A DNA stretch of 64,000 nt from Bolinopsis microptera (Eukaryota > Ctenophora > Tentaculata > Lobata > Bolinopsidae): positions 7,819,908 to 7,883,907 of the forward strand of contig NC_087082.1 of the NCBI RefSeq assembly GCF_026151205.1, read 5' to 3'. Of this stretch, positions 10,175 through 21,900 are shown piece after piece; position 1 is the first letter of the stretch, and each line of letters opens with the position of its first letter. Both the position numbers and the translations under genes were made by a program. The notes below the pieces were generated by a model that saw only the letters and a program-made list of their open reading frames with translations, ran no database searches and was not told the DNA's origin.

Positions 10175-10949
10175 ATAAACACACTCGTGTAAAAGTCTTC
10201 ATGCTGAGTGTACCTGTGTGGTTTAAACTATAATATTATACTAATTATATCATTATTATATTGCTACACATCATATTTTGGTTGTGCAAGGTTAACAGTA
10301 CAATGAGGTCCTGTTCTTGATAGGATAACATTATTCATGGATCAATATTGCAAATATATTGGTACGTACAGAGGGAGGGGGAGTCAGTATAATAAATATT
10401 ATGTATAGCCCAATAACAGAGTGCCTGATTAAGAGAATTGATTTTTAGCATTACTTGCTATTATTTCTGGTTTGAGGAAAATATCAAATATAATGTTGAA
10501 ACATGTCATTCCGAAAAATGCCTTAATTGCTCAGGATAAGTTTCCTCGGGGCTCGGAGCCAATAACAAAAACTTTCAGGATTTTCATGTTGATGGGACTA
10601 CTGTTTTAGGTTCATACTTATACTCTTCAGCCAGGTGTTTCAGCTGAGTCTATCGGCACAGATAGATGCCTTCCGAACGTAGCTGAATGGCAATTTGTCC
10701 AACCTTTTCCTCGTCTGGATATTTTCTAGGATTACAATTCTCAATATCCTAGCTATGTTATTAAATAAATATCTCAGCCTATAAGTACGTTACATTCCCT
10801 TGCGATTTTTACAAAAAAGCAAATTGCTCGCCTTATTTTGTAGCCTGTAGGCCTAGAGCCTATGAACCAGCATTTCAGAAGTAGTAGTATTCTGTTGCTA
10901 AATCTTTGTGCTCTTTTCTAGGATCCTTTTTCTGAGACCCAGGGGCCAT
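10175..10949. other. Spacer without recognised features
   Basis: Mostly AT-rich sequence. I see no long open frame, tandem repeat or RNA gene. Confidence 0.45.
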
Positions 10950-11345
10950 GTTTTTGACCATTAGACTCTGCACGATCGGCAAACCAATTCTCACAAAAAA
11001 GGAAATGATAACTACCAAAGAAGCTTCAATTATTAGCAGGAGCAGGTCCAGAATAGTCACCAGACTCCATCAGGAAACCTGGTTAACCTGGTCCCAGACA
11101 CACCAAAATTACACCCAGCACCAAACACGTCAACATCATCTAAAACCTTAACACTGCACTCAGCAACAACAGAAGAGGAGACTGTCTCACACTTTCTTAG
11201 CCGGACAGTGCCCGGCTATTGCCCAATGCCCAAATAAGAGGGCAATATTTTCAGGACTATAACATCTCCATAAATGAAATTTTTGACAATCAACATATCA
11301 CCACTATTGTCAATTTCGCAAACCGCACTAAACGCCTAATATAAT
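10950..11345 (+). pseudogene. Frameshifted 3' remnant of a retrotransposon ORF2
   Basis: Across shifting frames, the translation shows ETVSHFL, GQCPAIAQ, GQYFQDYNISINEIF and ITTIVNFANRTKRLI before a stop near 11343. This is the layout of the extreme C-terminus of non-LTR retrotransposon reverse transcriptases (cysteine-containing tail, then a final basic helix). At least two frameshifts make it dead. The 5' boundary is uncertain. Confidence 0.6.
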
Positions 11346-11833
11346 TGTGCCTGAAGAGCTGGATCAGACCGAAGTGCCATAATTACCACTAACATGCTGT
11401 CTTAACTTGTCTTTCTGTTCCACAACCAGCTGGCTCTTAAGCGTTCCCACATGACTCATCACCCTTCATAACACGTGCCACTTTCCTCCACTATACACTA
11501 AGATAACTCCGGCAACCTCCCCCAAGGTTGCCATACCCCAGAGGCAGGCAGAGCCTCATCCTCATGCTATCCTCTCGTGGGTCATTCAGGTCATAGCAAC
11601 AGCTTCCAGACTCCCGAGGTCTGGTGCAGTTATATTTAGTTTAGTATTTCATATGTTTAGTATTTCATAACAATTAACAATACTAGAAAGCCCGTGGTCA
11701 CAGGGAAGAAGGTAATATTATTTGTATCTATCTTTGGTAGTCTTTTTATCGCATCAAAAAATATCCGTCACAAACGAAGATACAGCCGAATTAAATGTAA
11801 AACACGTTAAACACAACGTAATTACCACAAAAC
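11346..11833. other. Retroelement 3' tail or spacer
   Basis: Follows the ORF2 remnant and may include its 3' UTR. No gene is seen. Confidence 0.35.
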
Positions 11834-12000
11834 CGATTAAAATACCGTTCTAACAATCTTTGCATGTGAACGTGCGTGTAACAACCATCGTTACTATGGT
11901 TACTAATACTATGCAACTTTTATTTGTTTACATAATTTGCACGTGGGCGGTCGTACATACATTCTACAGAAACAATTCTCTGAATTATAATAGAGATATT
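11834..12000. repeat. Dispersed repeat, copy 2
   Basis: Related to 5525-5705 (GCACGTGGGCGGTCGTACA and TTACTATGGTTACTA are shared). It lies about 90 bp upstream of the LRP2BP start codon, so it may sit in the promoter. Confidence 0.65.
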
Positions 12001-12088
12001 ATATATATTAAATTATTGTTATACTTACTGTGATACTAGTTAAATGTCAAATTTTTAAAAGATTACACCCATTAGCTAGCAGAGAAAT

Positions 12089-15000
12089 ATGGCAGAAGTT
12101 GAAGTACCTCTAACTCTGACCTCCATCAAAACCCAAATGGTCACGGAAACAGTCCCTGAAGACGAAACTGTACCACAGGTATGTCACGTGGTGTGACGTC
12201 ATACTATGCCACGTGGTGGGACGTGACACCACTAAAAAGCGTCCAAAAAGGGAATATACATAAAATATTATCCTATACTTCCAATAAAGGTCTGCGTTTA
12301 TTGAGGGGACTGTGACTAGTTTGAATGCTGCTGATAAGAAATTAAAACTCGCTCTAAACATAGAAATGACCTGTTTACGTAGCCTAGCCCACACATTGGC
12401 TTCTGTCTGCTCTCTTGATCCGATTAGGATTGTTACTTAGTCATAATTTGGGGACAATACGTGAACTAGTGTTTCTGACTTCAACTCAATTATCCTGGTT
12501 TGCAGCTGGAAAAAAGATAAGAGTCCATTTCCGTTACCTGATATATTACTGTTGTGCTCCTTCATAAACTAGTCTCACTACTTTCTATTAGACGGAGGGT
12601 AGAAAGATGAACCTGATAAATTTGTCATTATTTCCATTATTATTAAGTTATAACTGTCTGTATCCGAATGTGTTTTACAAACGTTTAGTAATCTAGAATT
12701 CAGAGTCTAGGTACACAGCTCTCAGAGTCTCAAGATACAATTTCCATATTTTGCCATTTAACAAAATTTAGCATTCTAGACTTAAATAACTGAGATCCTG
12801 GAGAGGTTCGCTGTTTATCAGTCTCATGATTAGATAATGATGATGTAAGTGTAGCTCACTGAAAGCTCGTGTTTCCTCCTAAACAGTAGTTTTACTTGTC
12901 CTACCTAGTCTCTACTACCGGATATTATCCCTGGAATCATTAAATAACTGAGCTGTGTACACTGTTGTCAGGCGGATTCGAAATTAGACCGGGAAACGTT
13001 CGAAAAGACGAAGAGTTTAGCCCAACAGGGACATACCAAGAGTCAGTTCAAGTCAGTAACAATTGCTACTTATTGCTACATATTACTATATATATTGCTA
13101 AATATTGCTACATATTTCTACATATTGCTACATATTGCTACATATTGCTACATATTGCTACATATTTCTACATATTGCTAAATATTGCTACATATTTATT
13201 ATTTATCTCGTCTTAATTTGTATTAGCCCACATTACCAGGGTGGCACCACCTACAATATAAAAGCACAATCGTCTAAATACTTCTCCATTTGATTTCTTA
13301 TTTGTGTTTGACACGACCATTAAAGCCAGAAAGACATTAGACAAGTTCAAAGTTCAGTAAAAATGATGAGAGTCAGGTTCTATGTATAGTGTATACTAAG
13401 TAACTAAGGTAAAAACTTCTTTTTACCGGGAGAAACGAAAAATGAACGGTATAGAAAAAATGTCGTTATCTTATTTTTATCTAAATTCTATTTTTCCAGG
13501 TTGGGAATGCATTACATACAGATAGAGGACTTTGGTCAGGGTATGAGATGGTTAGAGCGGTCCAGTACGATGGGAGACATGCAGGCACTCTTCCAGCTCT
13601 CTAACATGTACTATGACGGAGTTGGAACCCTGCCAAACTTAGTTAGTATTCAGTTGGAACCCTGTTAAACTTAGTTAGTATTCAGTTGGAACCCTGCCAA
13701 ACTTAGTTAGTATTCGGTTGGAACCCTGCCAAACTTAGTTAGTATTCGGTTGGAACTCTGCCAAACTTAGTTAGTATTCAGTTGGAACCCTGCCAAACTT
13801 AGTTAGTATTCGGTTGGAACCCTGCCAAACTTAGTTAGTATTCAGTTGGAACCCTGCCAAACTTAGTTAGTATTCGGTTGGAACCCTGCAAAACTTAGTT
13901 AGTATTCGGTTGGAACCCTGCCAAACTTAGTTAGTATTCGGTTGGAACCCTGCCAAACTTAGTTAGTATTCGGTTGGAACCCTGCCAAACTTAGTTAGTA
14001 TTTGGTTGGCACCCTGCCAAACTTAGTTAGTATTCGGTTGGAACCCTGCCAAACTTAGTTAGTATTCGGTTGGAACCCTGCCAAACTTAGTTAGTATTCG
14101 GTTGGAACCCTTCCAAACTTAGTTAGTATTCGGTTGGAACCCTGCCAAACTTAGTTAGTATTCGGTTAGAACCCTGCCAAACTTAGTTAGTATTCAGTTG
14201 GAACCCTGCCGAACTTAGTTAGTATTCAGTTGGAACCCTGCCAAACTTAGTTAGTATTCAGTTGGAACCCTGCCAAACTTAGTTAGTATTCAGTTGGAAC
14301 CCTGCCAAACTTAGTAAGTATTCAGTTGGAACCCTGCCAAACTTAGTTAGTATTCAGTTGGAACCCTGCCAAACTTAGTTAGTGTGTTCACAACATTCAT
14401 TTGTTCTAACAATCACTGCTTGGGTTCTATAGTTTCAATTTCGTAAATTTCCAAGGTTTTTTAATTTTCTAGAGGAGATTTTATAAATCGAGTGGCTTAC
14501 CTACTACAGTAAAACCCCGATTTACCGCGGAGTTTGGGGGAAAGGAAACATCCGCGGAGTTTTACTGTATACACCTAGGATTGAACTTTTTTCCATTCTT
14601 TTGTAACTAACGAAAGTGCTCCCATCAGACGAAAGGAGTGGAGATGTTGAAGGATGTTGTGAGTAACACAGACCCTAACTTCCAGTACCTCATCCCTCAT
14701 GCTCAGTACAACCTGGGAATGGCTGCTTTCATGGTAAGTGTATACTGTAAAGTGTATACGGATGTATCTGCCTCATGTATCTGCCTTCATGGTAACTTGA
14801 GTGTACATCTGGAATCTCTCCAACCCTTGACTATGCCTATGACTCTATAAATATTCACTATTTTACTAGTTTGGTAATATCTCTGACAGTGAAAGAGTGA
14901 TTTTTACAAACTCTCTTACAACTGAATTGATAAGATTTGCTACACCAGGGGTACGGAATGAAGCAGAATGACGAGTTAGCTGAACACTACTGGTTACTAG

Positions 15001-18000
15001 CTGGTAAGGAAGGTGACCCAGATGGTAGTATTGCTGCGCAGTCCCAGCTAGGCATGTTCTACACCCGCCGTGACACTAAAGATACCAAGAAAGCTTTTTA
15101 CTGGCATTACTTTGCTGCCCAGAATGGGAGTTTAGAAAGCAAAGGTGTGTTGAATACCTTTATACCTTTATCAGATATTGTGTAATGTGTATTATAGTGT
15201 ATATTGGAGTGTAACATAATATATTGTTTGTAGGATCCTCGTCATGTAATGGTGAGAAATGTTGATACTCATTTTCGCAATCAGTCACGAAAACTTTTTT
15301 CACCATTTTTGTATCTAGTACTCAAAATTAGATGGCTAAAATCAAAAATGGTAATGGTGCCACGACCCTGTAGTTTATTAAGTGGAACAAACCGAATCAG
15401 AAAATGTATAGTATCATGCCAAACTCCCCTCAATATACAAGTCAAAACCATTTCCTGAAAGGAACACCGGAACACGTGACCAGTTGTATGTCCAGGAATA
15501 CAACACAAGATACAAGGGCAGGTCTCTTCCGAACGTTGGGATGGCCTGAGGTGCTTATCTCCTTTTCAGTAACCCTAAGCCACTCTGTGCCGAGGCACTA
15601 TACTAGCTGTAAGGGGGTTAGTCCTACGAGCCAGAGGGTGTGTATCACCAGCCGAAGCTGTACCAAATCACAGCTTGGTAACTGGCCGACTTGCATCAAT
15701 GCATCCGACCGGATTTGAACCCGGGTCTTCTGCTTGGGAGGCGATCGTGTTACCACTACACCACCCGGCCGAGGAATATATATTATAGTAAAATGATAAT
15801 ATATTATAATATTATATGGACACTAATAAATACACTCCGTATTACATTGAGAGCTTATTCAAACCTACCTTACTCGGGAATATTATAGCGGGTTAATTTA
15901 TGACTGGGAAAATTAATGACCGGGAAAAATATGGCGGACTTTCCCAAAACCCGCCAAATTATCCCGGTCATGTATTTACCGGTGGCCGACCTTTCAAGTT
16001 TTTTTTCAGAGGTCAACAAATTTTCAACTGAAATTTCTGTTTTTGTTACTTGTTAAAGAAGTTATTTCAATTTACAGTTATTGATATTACTCAGAAATAG
16101 GAAAAAAAGACACGTCTATTTAAAGGAAAATAAATCTAAGCAATAATAAGTCAAATCTTCATTAAAGCGTATTCTCATTCTCATTATCGCTAATGTCCCC
16201 GCCATTATCATTATTGATATCCCCCTGAGCTGCTGACCGTCAAATTCGAAGTTGTATTGTTGTCTTAACAAGACTTTCATTTTGTCCGCTAATGGGGCTA
16301 CTGCTCTGAAGGTCAGCCGGAGCTTAATTTCCTGCCCACCGCTTGGTATTGGGGAACGTCTTGGCTTTGCATCTTCAACTGCTCCAGTAATCAATCCACC
16401 GTGGACCATGAAATAGTGGCACAGTTTACTCACTTCTAGCGGGATGTGGCCACAAGTTACTTTAACGGGAAAAACTCCCTCTTTCTTTAGTCTACACACT
16501 GCACACGAGAAGCGATCAATCTTTAGAGACATTATTATTATAATATATAAATTATATATTATTATTATTTTCGTTTTATTCTATAACATATAAATTGTTT
16601 TCTTCTCTACAATTCACTGATTCATGGGCAAGAGAAGTGAGAATCACGGTCCACCCTGAAATCTGATTTCTATAACCAAATTGTGATTTTTATAACGAAA
16701 TTATGGTAGCAACCGCCAATAAAGTTAAAGCCCTCCATCCACTGCTTCAAAAGTCTTCTCTAGCACATATGAGACTTCAGGTAAAATATGATGATCACCA
16801 CCCCCTTGGAACCCCATAATCTGAGTCGGCGGGTTTTTTTATGACTGGTAAAATTTTTGACCGGGAAAAATATGGCGGAATCTTCCAAAACCCACCACTT
16901 TATCCCGGTTATAATATCCCCGAGTAAGGTAAAGAAACACAATTAATTTAAACTCCCCATATTCAGTGGGCCATATTATTCATAACTAGTGCCTGAAATA
17001 ACTTTTACCGTAATTTGGTTATTAAAGTGAAATTTTGGTCACGGAAACGACAGAAAGAAAGGTCACGGAAAGCTGAAATCTGAAAATGTCTTACCGGTAG
17101 GACATTTTCAAAATTTTCCTTTCATCTAAGTTTTCTCGGGATATTCAGCTTCTAGTATCTCGATGGTGACTTGTGTCACTCAAACTGACCTCACTGATTG
17201 GTCACAGGTTAAAAATTCAGTCAAAACTGTGAAATTTCGGTCAAGGAAAGCTTCAACTTTGTGTCACTAGAAAACTATGCAGATTGACAGATTAAAATTA
17301 AGAGATAATTAGTTATGATATAATTAAATGATATATATCACATAATATAATAATTAATAACTCATCAATTATATCCCAAGGTGCTCTGGGAGTGATGTAC
17401 TATCGCGGAGTGGGAACAAGCCCAGACAAGGAACTTGCCTTTAAAAATCTGTGTGAAGCTAGTGAACAGGGCTCACTGTTCGCACAGGGAAATTTAGTGG
17501 TATATTACTATGAGAGTAGGCTGTTTACCAGAGCTGCTCACTGCGCTTGGAGGTAATTGGTTTAATTGATTAATTAATTAATAGGTTTATTAACCATCAC
17601 ATATTTTGGCATAATTCCACAGAACTGTTGCGGCTTTTTGGATTATATGTTAAATATTTAATGTACATTGATGTGGAGTAAATGTTTTTGGACAGCAAAA
17701 TGCAGTAAAAAGTATGATAAGGGTCTTGAGGGGTCGATCATGATTGATTGCTGGGGACACCGGATGAAATTAGATATTTTGTTTTATAGTCCCCAATAAC
17801 CAATCAATTTACATGATTCATTGAAACATTCATAAAAATTAGCCCAGAATCAAAATTAGAATTATTTTTATTTTTATTTTATTTCAGTGTTGCACAGACT
17901 GAATCATTAGAAGAAGCAGCAGAAAAGTCAGGTTGTTTGTTGGAATTCGTGAGACGTGGAGTTGGTTTGGGATGTTTTTACTATGCTCGATGTTTGCACA

Positions 18001-18113
18001 CTGGTAAAGGAGTACAGAAAAACGAGGCTGAAGCGCAGAAGTATTTCAGTAAAGTAAGTTGTAAAATATTTTGTATTCAGGCTACGTTATTGAGTCAGAT
18101 TAGGCATAGATAA
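12089..18113 (+). CDS. LRP2BP: LRP2-binding-protein-like Sel1-repeat protein, 336 aa, 7 exons
   Basis: Exons: 12089-12178, 12972-13051, 13500-13641, 14629-14733, 14949-15144, 17381-17552, 17888-18113. All junctions are GT-AG with matching phases, and the CDS is 1011 bp. The family protein is about 350 aa in vertebrates. Sel1 repeats start at residue about 45: LFQLSNMYYDGVG, HAQYNLGMAAF, SQLGMFYTRRD with AFYWHYFAAQNG, ALGVMYYRGVGTSPD, and FAQGNLVVYYYESRLFT, which is diagnostic for LRP2BP, then FYYARCLHTGKGVQKNEAEA. Sel1 repeats form alpha-solenoid scaffolds; vertebrate LRP2BP binds the megalin tail. The short acidic N-terminal exon (MAEVEVPLTL) is the least certain. In the last exon 18054-18080 looks like an intron but is in frame. 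Exon 3 ends inside a minisatellite, and intron 5 holds a SINE and a TIR element. The gene converges with the cytochrome b561 gene. Confidence 0.88.
13063..13196. repeat. Short tandem repeat, TATTGCTACA unit
   Basis: About a dozen slightly varied 10-bp units (some TATTTCTACA or TATTGCTAAA), starting just after the donor of LRP2BP exon 2. Confidence 0.85.
13621..14383 (+). repeat. 32-bp minisatellite spanning the exon 3 splice donor of LRP2BP
   Basis: About 24 copies of a 32-bp unit, GTTGGAACCCTGCCAAACTT followed by AGTTAGTATTCG or ...CA. The first copy supplies the last seven codons of exon 3 (VGTLPNL) and the donor TTA|GTTAGT at 13641/13642. All later copies are intronic but repeat both the coding tail and the donor. 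Units ending TTCAG also carry an acceptor-like AG. Confidence 0.92.
15548..15771 (-). mobile_element. tRNA-derived SINE, copy 1
   Basis: Read on the minus strand from 15771 it starts GGCCGGGTGGTGTAGTGGTA (A box), has a CTCCCAA anticodon-loop-like stretch, and then GGGTTCAAATCC (B box), so the head resembles tRNA-Gly(CCC). A body follows containing GCCAGTTACCAAGCTGTGAT and CAGCTTCGGCTGGTGATAC. The anticodon stem does not pair well, so it is not a functional tRNA. The part from 15642 to 15771 is shared with 57346-57467. It lies in LRP2BP intron 5; the 3' limit is estimated. Confidence 0.85.
15868..16929. mobile_element. Non-autonomous TIR DNA transposon with TA target site
   Basis: Terminal inverted repeats start CCTTACTCGGGAATATTATA at the left; the right end in reverse complement reads CCTTACTCGGGGATATTATA. 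Both ends abut TA (15866-15867 and 16930-16931), as in Tc1/mariner insertions. Sub-terminal blocks with GACCGGGAAAAATATGGCGG occur near both ends. It lies in LRP2BP intron 5 and carries the ORF at 16116-16532 in place of a transposase. Confidence 0.75.
16116..16532 (-). CDS. Transposon-borne 138-aa protein with possible HIRAN-like fragment
   Basis: The open frame runs MSLKIDRFSCAVCRL to the stop at 16116. Visible features are VTCGHIPLEVSKLCHYFMVH, GGLITGAV and a basic stretch (DAKPRRSPIP), followed by GGQEIKLRLTF. The order GHxPxExSxLC, HGGxI, GGxE resembles a domain fragment found in many invertebrate repetitive proteins and distantly recalls HIRAN domains; this is from memory and weak. It lies between the inverted repeats of the element at 15868-16929, so it is probably element-borne rather than a host gene. 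No transposase motif (DDE/D) is seen. Expression is unknown. Confidence 0.5.
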   Translation of the reverse strand: MSLKIDRFSCAVCRLKKEGVFPVKVTCGHIPLEVSKLCHYFMVHGGLITGAVEDAKPRRSPIPSGGQEIKLRLTFRAVAPLADKMKVLLRQQYNFEFDGQQLRGISIMIMAGTLAIMRMRIRFNEDLTYYCLDLFSFK

Positions 18114-18955
18114 ATGCTAATTAAACTGAGTCGATGTGAGATCATCTCTATGTATAATAATCATGCCATGTGTAATATATATATTTGTAAGTTCGAGATT
18201 AATGTAACACCCGGATAGGAACATTGTTTAATTGTCACATTGATGTGATGTTTCTGATGAAATGTTCATCAGAAACATCCAATTTCAATCTTGTCACGAA
18301 GTTTTACTAGATTCTTGTTATATTAGTGTGTCACATCAATACATCACGTTAACAGTTGACTTAGTAAAACTCATTATTTTGATACAACCAGAGATATGTA
18401 TGTTTGAATTACAATTCTACGTCTGCTAACATGATCGGTTCGGCACGTTTTTGTTAGCTGAGTAAAAGGAGCTACTTATGAAAAAGTGTGGCATTCTCTT
18501 GTCTAGAACACCCACTGTGGAGCGTGGTTACTGGGACATATAAGGCGGTCTCAGAGGAAAAGTTTTGTTGCGTAACGCGCGGAGAGCTTTTAAGAGAGAT
18601 GAGTTGCCAAGCTCTGTTGAGAGTGTTGAATTATTGGCTGATTCCGCAATCCAGGCTGGAACGATGGACGGACGCGCACGAATGAAATCTGCTCCTGACT
18701 AATTGAATTAACTAACTGAATAATGATTCATTTCTAAAGAAAATGAGGACGATCTATCGGGACTTAAAAAACTACCAAGAGATGCCATTTTGCACTGAAA
18801 TAGGCCGAGCGCTAAATTTCGAAATATATACTGTTAAAATTAAGGGTCACGTTAAATATAAGTTATCATGCGGGCACACAATATTAGGCCTTTCAAAATA
18901 TAACGAAGTCTAGACCGTACAATAACTGCTCAAACATGTGCACCCCTCATGGGCC
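18114..18955. other. Convergent 3' intergenic region with a 33-bp hairpin
   Basis: Lies between the stop codons of LRP2BP (+) and the b561 gene (-). A perfect 15-bp-arm hairpin, GATGTTTCTGATGAA-ATG-TTCATCAGAAACATC, occupies 18247-18279. No gene is seen; the short frame at 18488-18685 has no recognisable content. Confidence 0.55.
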
Positions 18956-21900
18956 TCACTGTGTGTGTGTTGTCACTGTTATCAAGTTCGGTGTAGGCTG
19001 ATCTGTCCGTTGCGGAATATCCGCCCTGAACCAGACCCATGTGATGAGTAGGAGGAGTAGAAGGAGGAGAATACAGAGTGTGTTCACTAGGATACCCTCC
19101 AGTGGGTAATTAGAGTAAGATATCAACCTGTGTTGTTTTTTCTTAACGGTAAACCTAATAAGTATCGTATAAAGTAATCAGAATCTGGGATATTTACGCT
19201 TTTAAGTCTACTAACTACATATCTCAGTACTTGCCCGTCTATGTAGCGATAGAAAACCACATCCTCTATTCCCGTGACCATAGCAACCGTTGCACAAACG
19301 CAAGTAAATACTATCAGAATTATTTTTAGTTGAGAATATCGTTCCTTCCATTCTCTCGACAAGCTCAAAACCAGCTGAATTTGTGTGAATCAGTTAGAAA
19401 AACTTGTTTGTGAAATCAAAAATCGAATGGCTATTTAGTGGTCTTAGATTGTAAAAAGCAATGTAATTTTATTACCTGAGCAATTAAAGCTAGGACAGTA
19501 AACCCTCCCACCCAACTGTGGAATGTGTAGAAACTATTTGAGGAAATGGAGGTCTCCTCCTCCGGGACTCCCGACTCTAGAACCTGTTAGATTTAATCTC
19601 AGCAACCAATTGTACAGAACAAACGCATACCCTACACAACCCCCTAATACGTGATATTAAAATAAGGGGGGGGGGGGGGTCAACCTCATTTTACCTCACG
19701 AGGCCAGCCAAAAAAGGCAAAATTGGGATGAGGTAAAATGAGGTAAAATGAGGTAAATAAATCTAGTTTTCTAAGCCTTTTTTTAGAGACAAAAAAGGTT
19801 TATTCGAAGTCATTATACTATAATTCGAGGCTGTACATGGTCTCCCATGATATTTAATGGTTTATTTGGGGTGATGTGGTCCCTGGGAAGGGGCATTCCC
19901 AGTTTAACCTACTTACTCTCCAAACTTGGGGTAAATAAAACTTCGCATTATAATTATTATTTATGAAAAGAAACTTGAACATTTCAATTTCCATGATCCA
20001 TTAGGATATTGTAAATAGCACTTGCTAAGTTTTGTAAAGGAATTAGCAATAACTTTAGTGTCACTTTGGCAGTTGCCAATTTATGGGGATATTTCCGCAT
20101 TGCATGACATGGACCATTTAAATAATATCTTAATTTGATATTGCGATTATCGAGTCACTCTGAAACAAATTGTGTCTAACTAGACCAATTAATGTAAACA
20201 ACAGTTGTCCATGGAACTGGATTGGATATCTACATGAATTTAGTCGAAATTGCATAGTGAAAGGTAATTTTATAATAAATTACTCATATAAACTCATACT
20301 TCATACAATTCTAAGTTCTTATGTACATGTTCAATGTTCAAGATTCGCTGTAGAATAAAGGGCGGTTCACAAAACCACATTTCGTTTAAATAATTAGATA
20401 TCACCTCTAATTAGGTACTCTATAGGGTCGGGAACAACCAAAAAATTTTTTGTGTCTACGGTTTCGTATAATACTGACTTGGGCCACGCCCATATTTTTC
20501 GCCAATTTTTAACAGGTAAAATTCTCTAAATCGTCAATTTAGTCACGAAGGAGTATGGAAGGAGTTCTAAATGTGTGCTCCTCTAATATAAACAGTAGGA
20601 AATGGTTAACTTTAGTCGAGGTTTCAGGTCTCTACAATGTCGGGAAGTTCCTGCAGGAATTTGCGCATTGCGCTGAAGCGCAAGATTCACAGCGCCAAAA
20701 GCGAAGGTCGTAGAGACATGAGACCTTGACTAAAGTTAACCATTTCATACCATTGCTGTAAGAGTATGCCACTTTCAGAGTCCTGAACACACTCCTACAG
20801 CTCTTAATCGTCAATTACATGTATATGAATTTTACCTGTTAAAATATATCATCTTTACCTGATATCAATTTAGTTTAACACTGTTAATTTTTGTTTTTAA
20901 CTTAATACTTCACACCAAACTAACGCACAATATGATAATATAAAAAAGGAAGGTTTTCCTTGGATTCCAAATTCAACTTTGATTATATCCTGGCACTGAT
21001 TATCATTTCTCGATTGTTCTCCATTTTCCAATGCAGTCAGCAAGTTCCAATTAAGGTAGACATAGCTCGTCATTGATAGGATCAGTATTAAATGAGGTCG
21101 AATGATTACTTCATAGCTCGTCACTAACTGGATCAGCATAACATGACTAACAACTAACGAGGTCCAGTGATCTCTTGCTGATACGTCAAGACAAGATCAG
21201 TAAATAGCTAAAAATATCGAAAAAAATTAGCTTAGAAATTACAGAGTACAAATGCCTTCTTCACAACTAACTCTTCGGCCTCATCTTTTTAAATCACTCA
21301 TTCCCTCTGAAACAAGATAATGCTTAGGACTAGGAGGAACTTAGTTAACTTCTTGTATGATTCGGTAAGAGGAAAATTCCTTAGTAAGCTAACATTCTTT
21401 TGTAGGATGTTACCACTTATCATATCTGTTATCCAGCATAATCCCACAACTAGACCCTCTTATTCTTGAGTCTTGACAATGACAGTAGCAATGTACACTA
21501 TTTTGATGCTCGATCCAGGTCTCCAAGAAAACCTTCCTTTTAATTTCTCATATTGTGTGTTAGTTTGGTGTGAAGTATCATTTTCTTTTTTAAAACTAAC
21601 AGTGTTAAACTAAAATGATATCAGTAAAAGATGATATATTTTAACAGGTAAAATTCATATAATTGACGATTAAGAGATATGGGAGTGTGTTCAGGACTCT
21701 GAAAGTGGCATACTCTTATAGCAATGGTATGAAATGGTTAACTTTAGTCAAGGTCTCATGTCTCTACAACCTTCGCTTTTGGCGCTGTGAATCTTGGGCT
21801 TCAAGCGCAATGCGCAAAATCCTGCAGGAACTTCCCGACATTGTAGAGACCTGAGACCTCGACTAAAGTTAACCATTTCTTACTGTTTATATTAGAGGAG

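Noticed and set aside
10875..11151. Short frames on both strands as genes
   Set aside because: They overlap a frameshifted retrotransposon remnant and show no other support.
12305..12451. Open frame SAFIEGTVTSLNAADKK inside LRP2BP intron 1 as an extra exon
   Set aside because: Its only acceptor puts it out of phase with exon 1 when the good GTATGT donor is used, and it ends in a stop. Direct joining of exon 1 to 12972 is in phase.
13621..14383. CRISPR-like array or coding repeat
   Set aside because: Plain 32-bp tandem repeat without spacers; 32 is not a multiple of three and the frame meets a stop in the second unit.
15700..15771. Functional tRNA-Gly gene on the minus strand
   Set aside because: A and B boxes are good, but the anticodon and acceptor stems pair poorly, the body continues past the tRNA, and a near-identical second copy exists at 57346-57467; it is a SINE.
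19123..19368. 81-aa membrane protein as a separate gene
   Set aside because: It is b561 exon 4 extended into intron 4; the true helix 6 exon lies at 19127-18956.
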